A model generated the notes under the pieces. It had not been told where the DNA came from. It worked only from the letters and a program-made list of their open reading frames with translations, and searched no databases. 64,000 nt of DNA from Melanocharis versteri (Eukaryota > Chordata > Aves > Passeriformes > Melanocharitidae). The stretch lies in NCBI GenBank assembly GCA_013397845.1, contig VZTG01008967.1:1780220-1844219 (forward strand), given 5' to 3'. Each line of letters opens with the position of its first letter. Within the stretch, counting starts at the first letter, position 1. Made by a program: the position numbers and the translations under genes. Shown here in pieces: positions 39,001 to 54,000 of the stretch.

Positions 39001-42000
39001 TAATTCTCTGAATATTTTCCTGATTTTTTTGTTTGTTTGTTTGTTTTCAGCTATTTGGAAAAAAGAACAACGGTTTCCTGCTGAGGGAATGAAAAGCTGG
39101 AAACTGAATTCCTGCGTGCGCTGTTTTGGTTACATTAGAATAGGGTACTTACTGAATTCAACTGAATAGGAATTAAAAGCCAGGGGCACCTATCCAAGAT
39201 CTCTATTGCTAGTAAAATAGTTGCTAAACACCAGTGTTGTAGCTACCAAAACAACAGACCTCGGTTCTCTTGGCTTCTCTACTTCTGATTGCTCGAGCCT
39301 CTCTTAGAAACAGAGCTCTTTATTTTACTCAGGTGGAAAAATACTGATCTGTAAATCCTTGAAACAAAAACTGAGATGATTTCCACTTTTGCCTTTTGAC
39401 TATGAGACTTTTCAGTGTTTTCAGCAAAATTAGTTAGGATTATCTCACAAATAATTCCTACAGATTGAAAAGATGGTCATGTCCTTTTGGACCTAGTCCT
39501 CTCCAAACTAATTTAAATTCATAGATCATATAATCAGTGTTGCCAAATCAGGTTTCAGTTTTTCATTACAAACATGCCCCAAAACATATTTAAAACAAAC
39601 AGCCAAACAACCAAACAAAAACCATCCCCCACCCCTACTTTAATCAATATTTAAATGCACACATTGCTAATGAATTTTTCTAACTGTCATGTCAGACAAA
39701 TTTTATGGAATTACTAAAGGGCACAAATGCGAAGGTGCAAATTTTAGAAGAATGACAAGATGTTTCTTTTCAGCTGTGGATTTAGCAGGAGAGGTATGCT
39801 TGAGCAGTTGCTATAGCTATAGAGAATTTTGATTGTGTGGTTAAATTTGTACTGCAGTGATATGTCTCTGGAGCATGTGGAATATGAACAGGTAACTGAT
39901 TTCTGTCATCTCAATGCTCTTTATCATTCATGTATAATTTTTTTGTCTTTTAAAAGAACAGTTTCATTCCTTGCAAAACTCTTCCCCCAGCTCCCCCAAG
40001 GCAGTCTGTATTACAGATGCAAAAGAGTATTATACATACAGCGAACATAATTTTTGCGTGTTTGAATTTGCTTCATTCCTCCCTGCCCCTTCCTGTGGCA
40101 AATTTCCCAACATGCACCTGCAGCGTGACCTTCTGCAGGTTCTCCTTTGCCTGCAGCAGGGAACTGTTTTAGTCTGTTTAGGTAGTTTTTGTCTCTGTGT
40201 GAGATGCAGCCCTGAGGATTTACTGGTATCTCTATGAGTCCATCAGAACCACATACATGTTACTGGTAACTAGTAGCATAAATGGCTCAGGATTTATCAG
40301 AAACTTATCATGGCTGACACCATGAGGACATTTAGTGCCTTTTGAATGTTCTACATTAATAAAATCCCCACCTTGCTTAAAAAGAAGTATTTTTCACCAT
40401 TTTTGCTTTAAAATACTGCTGTGCTATTTTTAAAATCCCCATGTCTAATTATAAGGCCAAAACATCTTTCCTTCACAGAATTTTCTTCATTCTCTGGTCA
40501 ACACTACAGTAACATTGCTTCCTCCTGCAATGGTATAGGATTTTTTTTTTAATGCAATTTAGGACACTTTCACCTCTTTTTACTTAAACAAAATGTAGAA
40601 TTTAATTTAGCTGGGTATGTCCTATAAGTTTTTCCATTTATGAGACTCATACTAGACTGACCAGATACAAAATCCTAAGTTGTTTGTTTGTGATGGTACA
40701 GGCTACTAGCACAGACAGAGCAGCAATACCCATTCCTCTCAAGATTCAAATTACATTATGTATGGCCAGAAGATACACTGGGGAGAAAAAGTGAGGGTAA
40801 ACCTCATTTTAGGTGATGATTGACTCATATTTAAATGCAGACCAATTGTAATGGAGCACCTACAGAAATAGAAATTACATTTACATTAAAGTCAACTGAA
40901 TTCATCTTGATGGGTTCTGTTGCAATGTTATGATTAATTTATGGTGAATTGGTTGTATAAAAGTGTCTGTTTCAAAGATCTTATAATTTCCAAGAGCCAT
41001 GAAATTATTAGGTAAATTTTAGGACACTCCATTTTTTATTTCACAGCATTTAAGGGGATTGTTACCAGAGTAAATTCACTTGTTAGGAATAAAAGTTGGC
41101 TAAGTAGAGATGACTAAAAGAGACAAAAGTCCATTTCCTCTTCTTTTGATAGTCTCTCTTTTCTTCTGTTTCAACAGTGAAACAACAAGAAGAAAAGTAG
41201 TGATCGTATTTACTAGCTCTCCGCTGACTGCAATACTTTGCATGTAACACTTAAATACTGCCTGATGTTTTGTTCAATCAGTTACTACATTGCAAAGGCC
41301 CTGCTGTATTTGTCAAACCCTTCTTCATGACAGACTGTAAATCGCCTAATCTGGCCTGAAATATCCAGAAGCAATTCCTTATTGCTTAAACATTATTTTG
41401 GTTATTTGGTTTTGTTGTTACTTATTTTTACAGTTATTTGCATATTTATTTGGTTTTGCAGATATGTTTGAGAACTCCTATCATAGAACAGTCCTCCTGT
41501 GACAGATGAGTCACAATTGTAAAATTAGTGCCAGTCCAAAGGATGCATAAACCAAGGGAAAATAGGTGGATGCAACTGAAAAATGGGGATAAACCAGCAA
41601 GCTGAAAGTAAAAGGAGTTTTTTTCTAGAAGGAAAGGAATAAAACATGGAGCATGCAACTCTGTGCTGACTGTAGACATCTGAAGAGGTTGAGTCCCCAG
41701 TTTGAAAAGCAGGCACCTCTCAGGTCTGTGGAGAGAGAAAACCACATCTGTGTTTCATATTTGCATTTCAATTACTACTATTGAAAGAGGTCAGTATTAT
41801 ATTTTATGGGCTACTTAATACAACAAAAGGATCATACTATTTAGCACTCCGATTATATCGATCCATGGCTTAAAGCTATTTTCTGAATAAATTGTTGCCA
41901 GGGTGACTATTAAGGGATGCTCTCATTCGGAAACCATCCTGTTTCCTGAAACAGCTACTAAAGGTGGTGTGTGCACCACTCGTGTCAGTGTGATTGGGCT

Positions 42001-45000
42001 TCAGGGCACTTGGCAATCACAAGGTCCTTCAGTTACATGGTGGTCTGAAAGTGCATTGTACTGTTTGTTTTGTCTTCTGGTCTCATCTATGTTAGATGCT
42101 GTTACTTAGTAGCAGGGTTTGGGTTGGGAGGAGGCTTAGCCACCCCTGCTGTGGTGCAGATTAAGCAAAACTGCAGTCAGGAGGGAGAAGTAATTTTGGA
42201 ATAGTTTATATCTAACAACAATTAACGTAGTCAAAAACTTCTTAGGAAGTGCATAGAAGAGAGCTCACTTTTGGAAGTGATACCTGGAAGTAAGAGAGAT
42301 TATGAACCTGGGCTCTGAGATTATGGAGCCTGGTTGGGCTGAGTCACTATTGAAGATAAACTTGGATTTCAAAGTTGGCTGAATGCAGGTGTGCCTTTCT
42401 GTTTTGGATGCCTGGGGATATCCTGCCTGGCCTTGAGGTGCTGCTCAAGAGGGCTGTAGGTCTTTTTCAGATCTTGGGTTGAACTTCTTGGCTGGTGCCT
42501 GTTGAGACACCTCAAAGCAGGCTCTGAAATCTCAAGCTTGTTGAACAGGGAGCTGCCGTGAGCTAGCAAAGAGCAGCTGCCTGAAATCAGTCTTGGTGGC
42601 TGCTCAGGCTGCAGAGGAGGTGCAGCCAGTGCTTGCAGTACACAGCTGGGAGCATCAGGCAGGCACTTTCCTCTTAGGAAAAATGAGGGATAGCTATCCA
42701 CCCTCTTTCGTATGAAATAATCTAGTAGTCAGAGAAGGTATGTAGCTTTGTACTGTGACCATGACCATGTCTTGCTTAGATATTTGTTCTCCACTGAAAA
42801 GAAAAGAGGTACAGGAACCCAGTGTGGGTTCCTGTGCCCCAGCTGGGCACCTGCACCCCTTGGATCTTCCCTTACAATTTGCTTATGTGCTGACTAAGGA
42901 GAGGAGGTTTTCTGCATGGTGCCTGGGCGGGTGATGAATGCTTCTCACCAGAATACCCTGCATTCCTCATCCTGTGGGTGCTATCCAAAAAGAGGGCTTG
43001 GATCTCCCAAAAGGTGAGCCCAAATATTCCTGTTCCTGCAGCTATGTGCAGAAGGGCAGTGTGAGAGTTTTGGAGAGGCACAGTTACCTCCTTACATATG
43101 TCAGATATTTTTGCTGTACTGGCTCTGGCTGGGATGGAGTTAATTTTGCTAAGAGCAGTCTGTAGGGTGCTGTGGATCTGTGACCAGAGCAGTGTTGACA
43201 ACACGCTGTGTTTTGGCTGTTGTTAGCAGTGCTTGCACAAAACCAAGGCTTTCTCTTTCTTCTGTTCTGCCCTCCCAGCATGTAGGCTGGGGGTGGGCAG
43301 AGACTGGAAGTGGACAAAGCTGGCACAGCCGACCCCAGCTAACCCCAGGGATATCCCACACTGCACAGCATGTGCTCAGCAAAAAAACCCAAGTGAAGGG
43401 TTTTTTTCTTTTTGGAAAACAGCCACTGCTCAGTGATTTCCTTCACACCACTTGTTTTGTTTCAGGTTTTTTTTTCTTTTTCTTTACTTCACTTACTAAA
43501 CTGTGTCTCTCTCAACCCACGAGTTTCCTTTCTTGCTTTCCATCTTTCCCCAGCCAGGGGTAGCATGCTGCAGGCACATCAGCAGGTAGGGATTATAGGA
43601 AGGGAGGGAAGAGCCTTTTGACCTTTCAGCTGGTCACAGGGGGTTCAGGATCACAGTTTTGACACTGGCGTATAAATATCATCCAGGTCCAAGGCAAAGG
43701 CCTGACTACTTTTATATAATCCCAACTACTGCCCTAAAATGGAACTTTTTGGTACTTTTAATTCTTAAAGGTCAGTTTTATGAATCAGTAATAAGGTCAT
43801 CCGTTGCAACATGGTACTCACTGTTGTGACTTATGAAAAATACTCCATAAAACAGATGCTCTTTTGATTACCACATTTAAACTGCTATAGTCCTCCAAGT
43901 GTGCCATGTTGGACTTGCTCTGTTCTTTTTACCTAAAGTAAATGCTAGGAACATAGTAATAAATATTAAAGGCTCTATTATCTTAGCAAAATTATGTAAC
44001 TGATGACTTACAAAACTACTTAGAAATTATGATTGGCACAATTAATTTGTATTCTCTTCTTCCAAAAAGAGTGCTCTAGGTTTCCCTGGCAACCTTTAAA
44101 AGGTTATGTGTAAATACAGAAACCAATCAGCGCACTATCAGTTCAGATAACCCCACAGAAACACAAGTATTATGAACAGCAATTAATTATTGTACTGGTT
44201 AAATGCAGATTTTAGAAATGTTGAATAGAAATATTTCTGTAGTACCAAACTGCAGTAACTAGCTGCAAAGTGCCAGCTCTTTGCAAGAATCATGTAATCA
44301 TACAATGGCTTGGATTGGAAGGGATCTTAAAAATGATCTAGTTCCAACCAACCTGCCGTGGGCAGGGACACCTTACCCTAGACCAGGATGCCCAGGGCGC
44401 CATCCAACCTGACCTTGAACATTTCCAGGGATGGTGCTTCCACAAATACTCAATGTATTTCAGTGCCTCACTACACTCAAACTAAAAATTTTTTTCCTAA
44501 TATCTAATCTAAACCTGCTCTCTTTCGGTTTGAAGCCATTTCCCCTCATCCTGTTCCTATATGCTCTTGTAAAAAGTCTCTTTCCATCTTTCTTGTAGGC
44601 TCCCATTGGGTACTGGACGGCTGCGATTAGGCCACTCCAAAGTCTTCTCTTCTCCAGGCTGAACAATCCCAATCCTCTCAACCTTTCCTCCTGGAAGAGG
44701 TGCTCCATCCCTCTGATCATCTTGGTGGCCTCCTCTGGGCTCACTCCAGCAGGTCAATGTCCTTCCTGCGCTGGAGACTCCAGAACTGGATGCAATACTA
44801 TAGTTCCACATACAAAATCCTAGAAGATATTGAAACTAGCTTTATCAGGGAATCAAGTCCCTGGTGGATGTGTTATGAATGCCACTTCTCTAGTACTGGT
44901 TAGTACAGGTATTCAGGCTGACAATTAGGATACACAGAATACACTTTTATGTGTATTATGGTATCATCTCATGTGGAAATGCTGTAATGAATCCTAGCCA

Positions 45001-48000
45001 GGTGACTTTACACAGGATGAGAGAAAAAGAGAACAAATGGTAAGCCATCATGGCTGAAGTAAAGATTGACACTCTAGTAAGGCATGTTTCAAGCAAAATC
45101 TTGCAATCTTTCGGGAGGGGAAAATATTTAACTCAGTCTTAATTGCAAATGCTGACAGAGACTTCTCCTTTTAAGCCATTGCTGTTCCGAAACTGAGATT
45201 CGGTCTTTGTTGTTGTGCATAACACCACGCCTTGTGAAGAAATGCCTGGAAAAGATTCAGTGTTTGGCATGGTTTTCTTCCCACAACTTTTATACTGAAT
45301 CAGATAAAACATATTCACACAGCAACAGATCAGTATGGGTCATTTCAAGACAAATGCTGCAATATAATCTGAAGCACATGGCAAAGATTTCTTGAGGAGG
45401 TGTGTCATGAAAATATTTTGCCTCTGAATAAAGTGGTCTGAACAATGAGCCTGCTCCCTCCTTGCATTGCCCTTCCTGTATGTTTCCTTAATGGTATACA
45501 TTGCTCAGGGCAGTACCATAGCTTAATTAATAATATGTACCTGTTTAAGCATAGCATCTCTCACCTCAAGTCCACACATTTGAGACTAACCTGCCTTTAC
45601 AGAACCCATAGCATATTGGCCAGGACTCACAAGAATGATCCAGTTCAACTCCTGGACCACAGGAAACCCCCAATTTAGTCAGGTTCCTGTAATTTGAGCT
45701 ACTGATAAATTGTCAGGCAGTGACTGGCTGGCTGGAGGGATGTTGTCAGGAGAGAGAGGGGCTGTGGGTACCTGAAAGGTAACCACAGATGTTTGGCACT
45801 TGGAAGAATGGTGCTGGGAGGCCTGGGTACCTGTAATTACTGTTCACATTACTGTGCTTGCTTATGCCAAGCACTTTCTTATCTAAAATAACAGCTCTGC
45901 CGTGGCACAGTATAGAACAGAGAGATTAGGCAAGCAGTGGATTGAAATAGAAATGCTTATTAAGAATGAATAAAAATTGTCTCTCAGTAAGTTTTGCTAA
46001 ACTCACCAAAAATCATGTATTCTGTGAGAAGATGAGTAAGACTACAAAAGAACCAAATCTATCATGTGGACAGGGTTTTCATATTTTCCAGTCCAAGCAG
46101 GTAAATACTAAACTGAGTGGACATGACTGAGGGAATTCTTTAGGAGTGTAAAGTGGTTCATAGTAACATAATAACAGTAAAAAAAGATGCTTTTGAAGCA
46201 CTGGTGGTTTGTGATCATAGAAATTGAAGTCACTGAATTACAATGCCTCACCTGAATTTGTTCCTGGGATGATATTAACACTTTGTAGAGGTTTAGGGTT
46301 GCATCACTGCAACTACACTCATTTTTACATTCTCTAGCTTCTGTGGAAACCCATGAGATATTTCACATCTAAATCTTAGAGTGTTTCTTCTGGAATGAAG
46401 AGCAAAGGCATGAATGGGCAACAAATCTGTTTTACTTTTTCATGAAGATGCTTGTAACAAAAGCAGTCTCAGAAGACTCACAAAATTTGAAAACATGCCA
46501 CCTAAATATAATTCTACCTACAATGTGTGTCTTTCTGAATGTTCATATATATATATATATATCTTAAATTATTTTCTCTTTTGTCCTTCTCATAAGCAGT
46601 ACAGTTTTCAGACTTTGTCTGTGTTGTTTCCTACCAAGTTATTTTTACTGTTTTTTAAAGTCTGTACATCAGAATGTATTGCTTATCTCTGTCCCTGCAT
46701 CTTGTAATGAAGGGTGAAAATCCCTATTCACCTGGGGAAGTCAGAGGGAAAAATATTTAACTTCTTAAATCTCTCACTGGTCCTTGAAACCTTGGAGTTA
46801 CCACCTGCCAGACATTTTGGGGACTGCTTCATGTGAAAAAGGAAGCTAAAGCCTTCTAGGTCTCCACTGTTTCCACTCACCTAGGGAATACCTAGGAATC
46901 CCAGGCTCAGTGGTCAGAGGAGCTGAAGGTTTATTATCTCCCTCTTCCATGGATGAGCAACATCCTGGGCGCAAACAAGAAGTCAGGCAGATGATATCGT
47001 ATCTCAGCGGATGCGGTGCCAGAGAACCTCGGGGTGCTGTGAGACTCAGCAGTGCCTGGGGTGTTGTCTTGACCTGTATAGCTCTTTCTAGCACATAGCA
47101 GAGACCAGAGTCTGGCAATCTTCCCCACAGCCCTAGGCAAACCGACTGTTTCAGCAGACATTTGACTTAGAATTAAGTGCCTGGATCAAAATTCCCTCCT
47201 TATTCCCATTATGTTGGTGGTTTGCTACTTCCCTACTACAGCAGATCATAAAACAACCTGAGCCTACCCACTGCATATGACAGGCAAGTAACAAGGTAGA
47301 ACTTGAAGAAAATGCCATTTCTGTTCTTCCTTGTTACCTGCTGTCATGAAGGAGCTAGCAGGTAAGCAGCTTTTAATTTAATTTCACTCTATCTGAGTCA
47401 AGGTGGACTAATTTGCATATAAATGTAATAATGTAAGTCCTTGATTCCTCCCTCACAGACATAGGAAATATAGCCTAAAATATGGGTCTTAGTATCCAGG
47501 GAAAATAAAATTATCCTGCCCAAGGTTGGAGAGAAATATATATCTAGTGAAAAGAGCAGAGTACACTGAAGCACTCCAATTCACAGCTACTGTCCTCTAA
47601 ACCTATATCCACATTCTTAGTATCTGTGAATCCAACAGTGTCACACTGTATTTACAGATTGCCAATGAAATCCAGTTTTTAGGAGGATTAAAACGATTGC
47701 TCCAAGTGTTCTCACAGGAGTGGATTCCATGCTGTATTAGAGGTAAGTATAGTGGTAATTCTTCCAAGTAAAAATGAAAGCAAGCAAGTACCTTCATAGC
47801 TGTTTCTTTCATTTATAAGCATATTGATGGAGTTTTTGAATCACCAGCAAAACACAAACAAAAATAATTAATGTTATTATTTTTCATCTTTTTAATTACC
47901 TCATCGTATTCCTTTTTTTAGGCAAACAGCCACTGGCATTTCCCAAACACAAAGTTCTTCAGGGAGAGCAACAAATCTCAAACCAATGGTTTCTGCAGGG

Positions 48001-51000
48001 GATTTCTGACTGGAAAACTCTATTTATTAATTATATGTAAATTTCAGAATAGTTTAATGTCTTGATTTAGCAATCTGTAGGATTCCCACTGAAAAATCAC
48101 ATGTAAGAAATGCTTAATTTGAGAGAAAAATAAGATACTTTGCTGAATAGATTATATTTGCTTATTTAAACATTCCTATCATTCAGATTGGGGTCTTAAA
48201 ATATAAGTTACATGGCTGAATTAACCTGCTGTTGACTCAGTGTCAGCATTCATGTTTGAAAAGAGTAGCTTTTCTCTGGCTGTAGCTAAGTGCCTCTGAA
48301 AATAAGAAAAACCTACCAAAAGTCCTCCACTTCAGAATAATTCTTCCTTCCTCCCTCTCAATTATCCATTTTGGCATAAAAGCTCACGTTCTTGACCTGT
48401 CCTGCATTGCAACTGGTGTCTGTTCCTGGCTAATCCCAGACTAACCCTCTTGCTTTTGACCACTCTTCTACAGCTGTGACGCACTCTGGGGGTATAAATT
48501 CTGCAGAAGCCACAGTGGATACCTGCTCAGCACTGCTGGCTACCCCACCTCGTGGTTTCCTGGGATTTCAGTTCACGCTGCCTGACAGCAGCAGACGTGT
48601 ACCTAGGTGAAAGGCTGGGTGTCTGCATGAAGAGCTTACTAAAGCAGAGGGACTGGAGGGGAATAGACCTTGCTGTTTCTGAAGCCTTTGTGAATAAGTG
48701 CCTGACTCTGGTAGCTGGCAAAGATGAAAACCAGACATATTTCACAAGCAGCACGATGTTACTTTTAGGAAAGACTTCTTAAATCATCTTTCAACTTTCA
48801 GCTGCAGCCTGATGTTGAATCTTTGTCTCAGTTCTTCTCCCCTTCCAAGGCCATTCCACAGAAACAGAGTTCAGGAACCACAAACAAACAATTTTTAAAT
48901 AACTGAATTTCATAAAAGATCAGCTCAAATTTGTTAAAAACAAATAGTTTGTCTGTGATACCTGGGGATTTGAAGATGATAAAACTTGAACAGTCCTCAA
49001 GTTGTCCATCCTTTGTGCATGAAGTCGTCTTGAAATTAGACTAGGAATGGGGCTTGACTCCACACTGGCCTAGTTAATTTCTTCCAGTTAACTGTAACAA
49101 TTTATTTTTTATTTTTGTATTTATTTCTTGCATCTTTAGTTGCTGTCAGATATTGCTTAGAGGAGCAGAGGCCAAACATACTACTTTTGTATCTGGGGAG
49201 AGCACAGTGATTAGGCTACTTGGTAAAAACCAGTCGTGCTAACTTAATGCCATTACCTTCTCAAAAAATCTGCTTCATCTCTACTACTTCTGCAGTTCAT
49301 GGCAGAAAATTAATATACCATCATTCCATCATCAATTTCATTCATAATCTAATGAATGCCAAATATGTTTATGGGAAAATTCCCACTGACTTTTAAAGGA
49401 TTTGATCAGATTTGTATAATGCTTTTCTTTGAAGTCTGTCAAAAAGCAGGCCTGTAAACAAACTGCTTTTCCAACTTTCCTTTTTCAGTAGTGGTACCAT
49501 TACTGCATACCCGTATTCTATCATGCTGGACAATACTTTAGTATGGACATATTAATGTGTAGACGTACATTCCAAATAAATTAAGAAATTCAGCAAAATG
49601 AAGTAAAGATTGACACTGCAAACAGAAGACGCTTAAAATAATGCTATCTCTAGTGTCCACTGTTCAGATTATGCGCCTAGCAAAACCCAACTCTGACCTC
49701 CAGTCCCAAATTAAACAACACAAGGTTAAATGTCAAGAAAGTGTGTGCAAAATATCTTGAAATAGAAACTTATGCTGGGAAAGTCAGTCAAATGCGAACT
49801 GATAGACCCCACTGCAGGATAAAAGATACTTCAGCAGTGTCTTTGGTGAAAGCTGAAAAGAGTTATGCTGGGTTTTTAAGTCAAACTTAATCCATTTACA
49901 ACAAATGAAAGTTTCATTTAATATACATCCAGAACTACCATTGTTGGTATTCTTTCTCCCGTTTCAATATGGGATAGAACCTAGAGAAAGAGGTCCAGGA
50001 GAGTCAAAAGGAAGGCACCATTTATCCTCTTCTGCCTTGACTATTACTACAAACCTCTTCCAGAAATTCCATACCTTGTTCAGTATGTGTATGCACTTTT
50101 TCAAAGGAATTTCTGTTAATAGAAACATCTATTCTCAGGTATTTTGATTTTGCATTTGTATTCATGTGAGTCAATAAGTCTTTTTTTTTATTCCTTGCTG
50201 CCAAGATGTCACTGATAGCCACAAAGGTACTCTCTTTGCACAGATGAGAAATTTCATACTGGAGAAGGAGGACTGCAAAAGTCTTGTACTTTTCTCTGCA
50301 GATGTCACCACTGCCATCATCAGGATGCTACCAAAAGGAGAAGGAGCACTTCAGAAGCTTAAAGGCTGCCAAATGTGAGCATGTACTGGAAGAAGGGAAA
50401 ATTAATTTACAAACATGAATTAATATACTAAGACCCAGTTCATTATAGTACATTTTCTCACCATTAATCCTGTAACATGGTCCAGTAATACAGTTGTCTT
50501 TAAGGTTTCTATGATATCTATTACAGTAAAAAAAAAAAAGCAAAATGTGTTTTCTGGTGGTGACCAGAGGAAGAAGGCTAGATGAGTCTGGGGAGTTACT
50601 CCTTCCTTTCCTACTGAAGAGAACATGAATGTATTTGTTTAAAACCATGCTTTTAAAAATGGAATGTTTTGCATAATGTGATGGTTTTTTGCTGTAGTGA
50701 CATCAGACTCAGAGGTTCTTCACTGTCTATATAGTGCCCTCATAATTTCAGCTAACCCACAGGCACAGTGTAAGTGCAGGCTCTGCTCCTTGTCCCTGAG
50801 GGTGTTCAAAATGCTACCAGCTAATTTACTTTCAAGGCCAAGATCGCTGGTGCTGTACCCAGACAGCTTTACTGTGATCATGTGCCCAAAGGGGTGACTT
50901 CAGAAAAGTCCTGTGAAAGACTGGACAATTTTCCATCTAGTTCAACAGATTTGCTAAAGCCTATACTTTGGTCTCAGCTTCAAACCTAATATTAGTAATA

Positions 51001-54000
51001 TCTAACACTCAGTAATGTCAATTACAACCAAAACCTCTTTGGAAGGGGGATCCACATTCAGTATTTGCCCATGCTGAATTGACCATTGACACATGCACAA
51101 AACCCCATCTATTTTTCTGAAGGAAGAAGATTAGGTAAGCCCTTCATCCTTGCTTTAGGTTAATCTGCAACTTATTCCTGTTCATGCTCACAAGAAAAAA
51201 AACTGAAGAAATCTATCTTCTTTTTTTTTTTTGCCATTGCTGTGCTTTAACTCATCAGGCAGATAAATTCATTCACAGCTCTTATCCTAGCCTATAATGA
51301 TCTAAACTGTGCCTTTTATTATATTTATTTATTCTCTGAGTGAAACTTAGCCTTAACTATACTTGAGTGAAACGTTTCATAGACCTAACCACCATGCTGC
51401 TGTCGTCAGCCCACATCCTAATTCTGTGGGGTTTATCTGACACGGTTTGAAGCTATCTCATGCCTTTAGCCTCAACCCCAATTCTGAACCTTTTTAAAAG
51501 GTAGTTCAGAGGCTCTGATCACTACTCATCTGCTGCCAGGACCCTGAGAACACTAACAGTCCTTAAAGGCTCTGACCAGCCAACCCTGGGGCCACTGGCC
51601 CAGCCCGACGCCCTGGCCCAGGATCCCCATTTCAGCCCAATGGGGCTGGCAGACCCTACCCAATGAATTCTCAGAAATTCCAGGCTCCAGCTCAGCCATA
51701 GCCATGCCCATGTCTGTCCATGGACCCTGCTGGTCAACTCCCCAACCCACAAAGGACTTCCCAGCATGATTTTGATCCTACTCAGTAACCACGGTGCTAT
51801 GTCTGACCCTCACTACTCCCATCAGACAAGGTCAGAACCCTGGCAACCAAACTGACTTCCCAGGTTGGCCTTGCCGCTGCCTCACTGCCGTGAGTGTCTG
51901 ATCTGGACCCTGGGCTGAATCTGGCTATCACTGCCTGGCAAAGCCCTTGCTCTGAGAGTCCTATTGATTCCCTTGGCTCCTGGCTCTGCATCCCTTGGGA
52001 CAGTTTTTATCCGAGCTCTACCGGTCTGATGAATTCCACCATCATATTAAATTCACTTCATGCTCATTTAATTCCCTTACCTCTGCCCCAGACAAACCAT
52101 ATCCATTTGTTGTGTCTCAACAAACCACATCCATTTGTAAAGACACTTCTGGTAATGCGCATTTGCTCTTCCTGTGGGTCTCACTGTCATTCATCAACAC
52201 AACCATCTTCTCACTGCTTACCCTCTGAGAACTTTATACTAACTCTGATTCTAGTACTAATTATAATATAGCCTCAAACCAACAGAGGTTCTTTGTCTAT
52301 AGCAGCAGCAGCATTTACTTAACCTCATATGCCTTTCAGAGACCTGTAATAAACAAGCTCTGGTTACTTCAGGCTCAAAGTCCAGTCCTAGATCTGATTG
52401 TGTCCCAAATTTAAACAGTACTTCATAACCCCATCTCCACACCCCACCCATCAACTGGATTCACTTCTCTTGACTGTTTTCAACTCAGCCTCCAGTTTTT
52501 TCCACACAGCTACAGTGGCCTGGCAGAAATTCGTGGATACTTGGCTGTGCTTGAGACATTTGGCCAGACTACTGATAAAGGGAAGTGGTAAAGTTCACCT
52601 TGCCCAGCTTACTGGATTCCTTTGAGTTATTAGCTCCTTGTGACCCATTTAATGTTTTTAATAATTTGTCCTGAAAATTCTTCAATTTCTGAAAATAGAA
52701 TTAGAGTGATATTGCATATAATAAGGGAAGTGGAAAAAAAAGAAAAAAAATCAAGAAATTCCAATTGTCTGTCAAAAACTTAAAGATTGATGCCTGCTAA
52801 AGCTCTGCTCTCCTAGCCATGGTACCTGTCTTGCTTTTCCAGAAGACAGAAATGGCATATGCACCTTAAAAACTTTAAAGTGCTTGTGTGTGAATTAAAA
52901 GGGGAAATTCGAAGCACGCAGTTTTTGAAATATAAATGTTTAGCATGTAAAGGAAAGCAGATGGGAAGGAAATCATGAGCGTGTTCAGATCAAAACCATA
53001 GGAGAATCAGATGCTCTACCAGTTTCTGGAACGTTGACCTTAATAAAGCTATGACAACCCACACGAGCTGAGCTCTGCACCACAGGGCAGGGAGAGTCAT
53101 AATGGCTTTGAACTGTATGTTTTCCATTTCTCCCTAATGCAGGCTACAGTTATGTCAGATGTACATAAATTGCTCAGAATGAAGAATTAGAATGAAAAAG
53201 AATATTGCATTGGGGAGGAAAAAAAGGGTAATAAGAATTACAAGCCTGTCTTTGCTCTGATACAGTAAAATAAAACTAATATTTAGTACAAATGTATCAT
53301 AATTTTTGCCTACTCCCCCAGCCACAGACCGTCTAGAAAAACATTTTCCAACATCTCATAGAGAGGCATTACTTTAAAACTTTCACCATAAACTGGAAAA
53401 TCCAACATATTTTGATAATAACAGATGGTTATGAAGTGAATGTGGAGCTGTATGTCACTCCTGGGGCTTTATGGCTATTCAGAAGCCACTTGAATTATAC
53501 GCTTATGGTTAATAACATCAGCAGAGCCACTCCAGTTAATTACAGCATTATAGTTACTCCATGGTTCTCTATTATACTTTAAGTTGCAGTAAGAAAAGGG
53601 CAACCATATAATCCCTCCAAAGACATTGTACTGCCCTTGTTAAAAAGACTGAAAAAGCTTCATAGCTGCAGACAAAATGTAAACCCCAGTATGGAATGAG
53701 ACACTCTTTAATGTCTCTTGCACAGAGCAGCTGAATTGACAGTAATTCCAGCCTGGCCAGAGAGCAAACATTGTATTGCTTCTCATTGTGGGCTAATAAA
53801 ATGGAGTGTTGCTTCTTGCCTAGAGAAGGGAGGGAGGAAATGGGAGGTGTAATGAGTATGCAGAAAGGATTCTCAGGAAGCTTCGAGCTGTCTCCAGTTT
53901 AATTTAGCTTTTGCTCCCGGTTTCATCTCATTCTCTACATTTTTTTCTCTTTTCATTTCATTTTGAAGGAGAGGAAACATATAAACAAAGCCAAATACAC

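Noticed and set aside
42369..42701. 110-codon minus-strand ORF
   Set aside because: No conserved motif, no splice support, compositionally biased; treated as chance.
43180..43563. 127-codon plus-strand ORF
   Set aside because: Lies within the solo LTR; LTR sequence, not a gene.
44460..44811. Minus-strand ORFs resembling a protein tail
   Set aside because: CR1 3' region remnant.
47890..47905. ATGAG|GTAATT as the CLNK start exon
   Set aside because: Phase 2 fits, but the 60.86 kb exon gives MNKEANRKT with full human collinearity.
52086..52137. Minus-strand ATG series ending CAGAG|GTAAGGG as the CLNK start exon
   Set aside because: Phase fits but the N-terminus does not align; the 60.86 kb exon is better. 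It could still be an alternative first exon.
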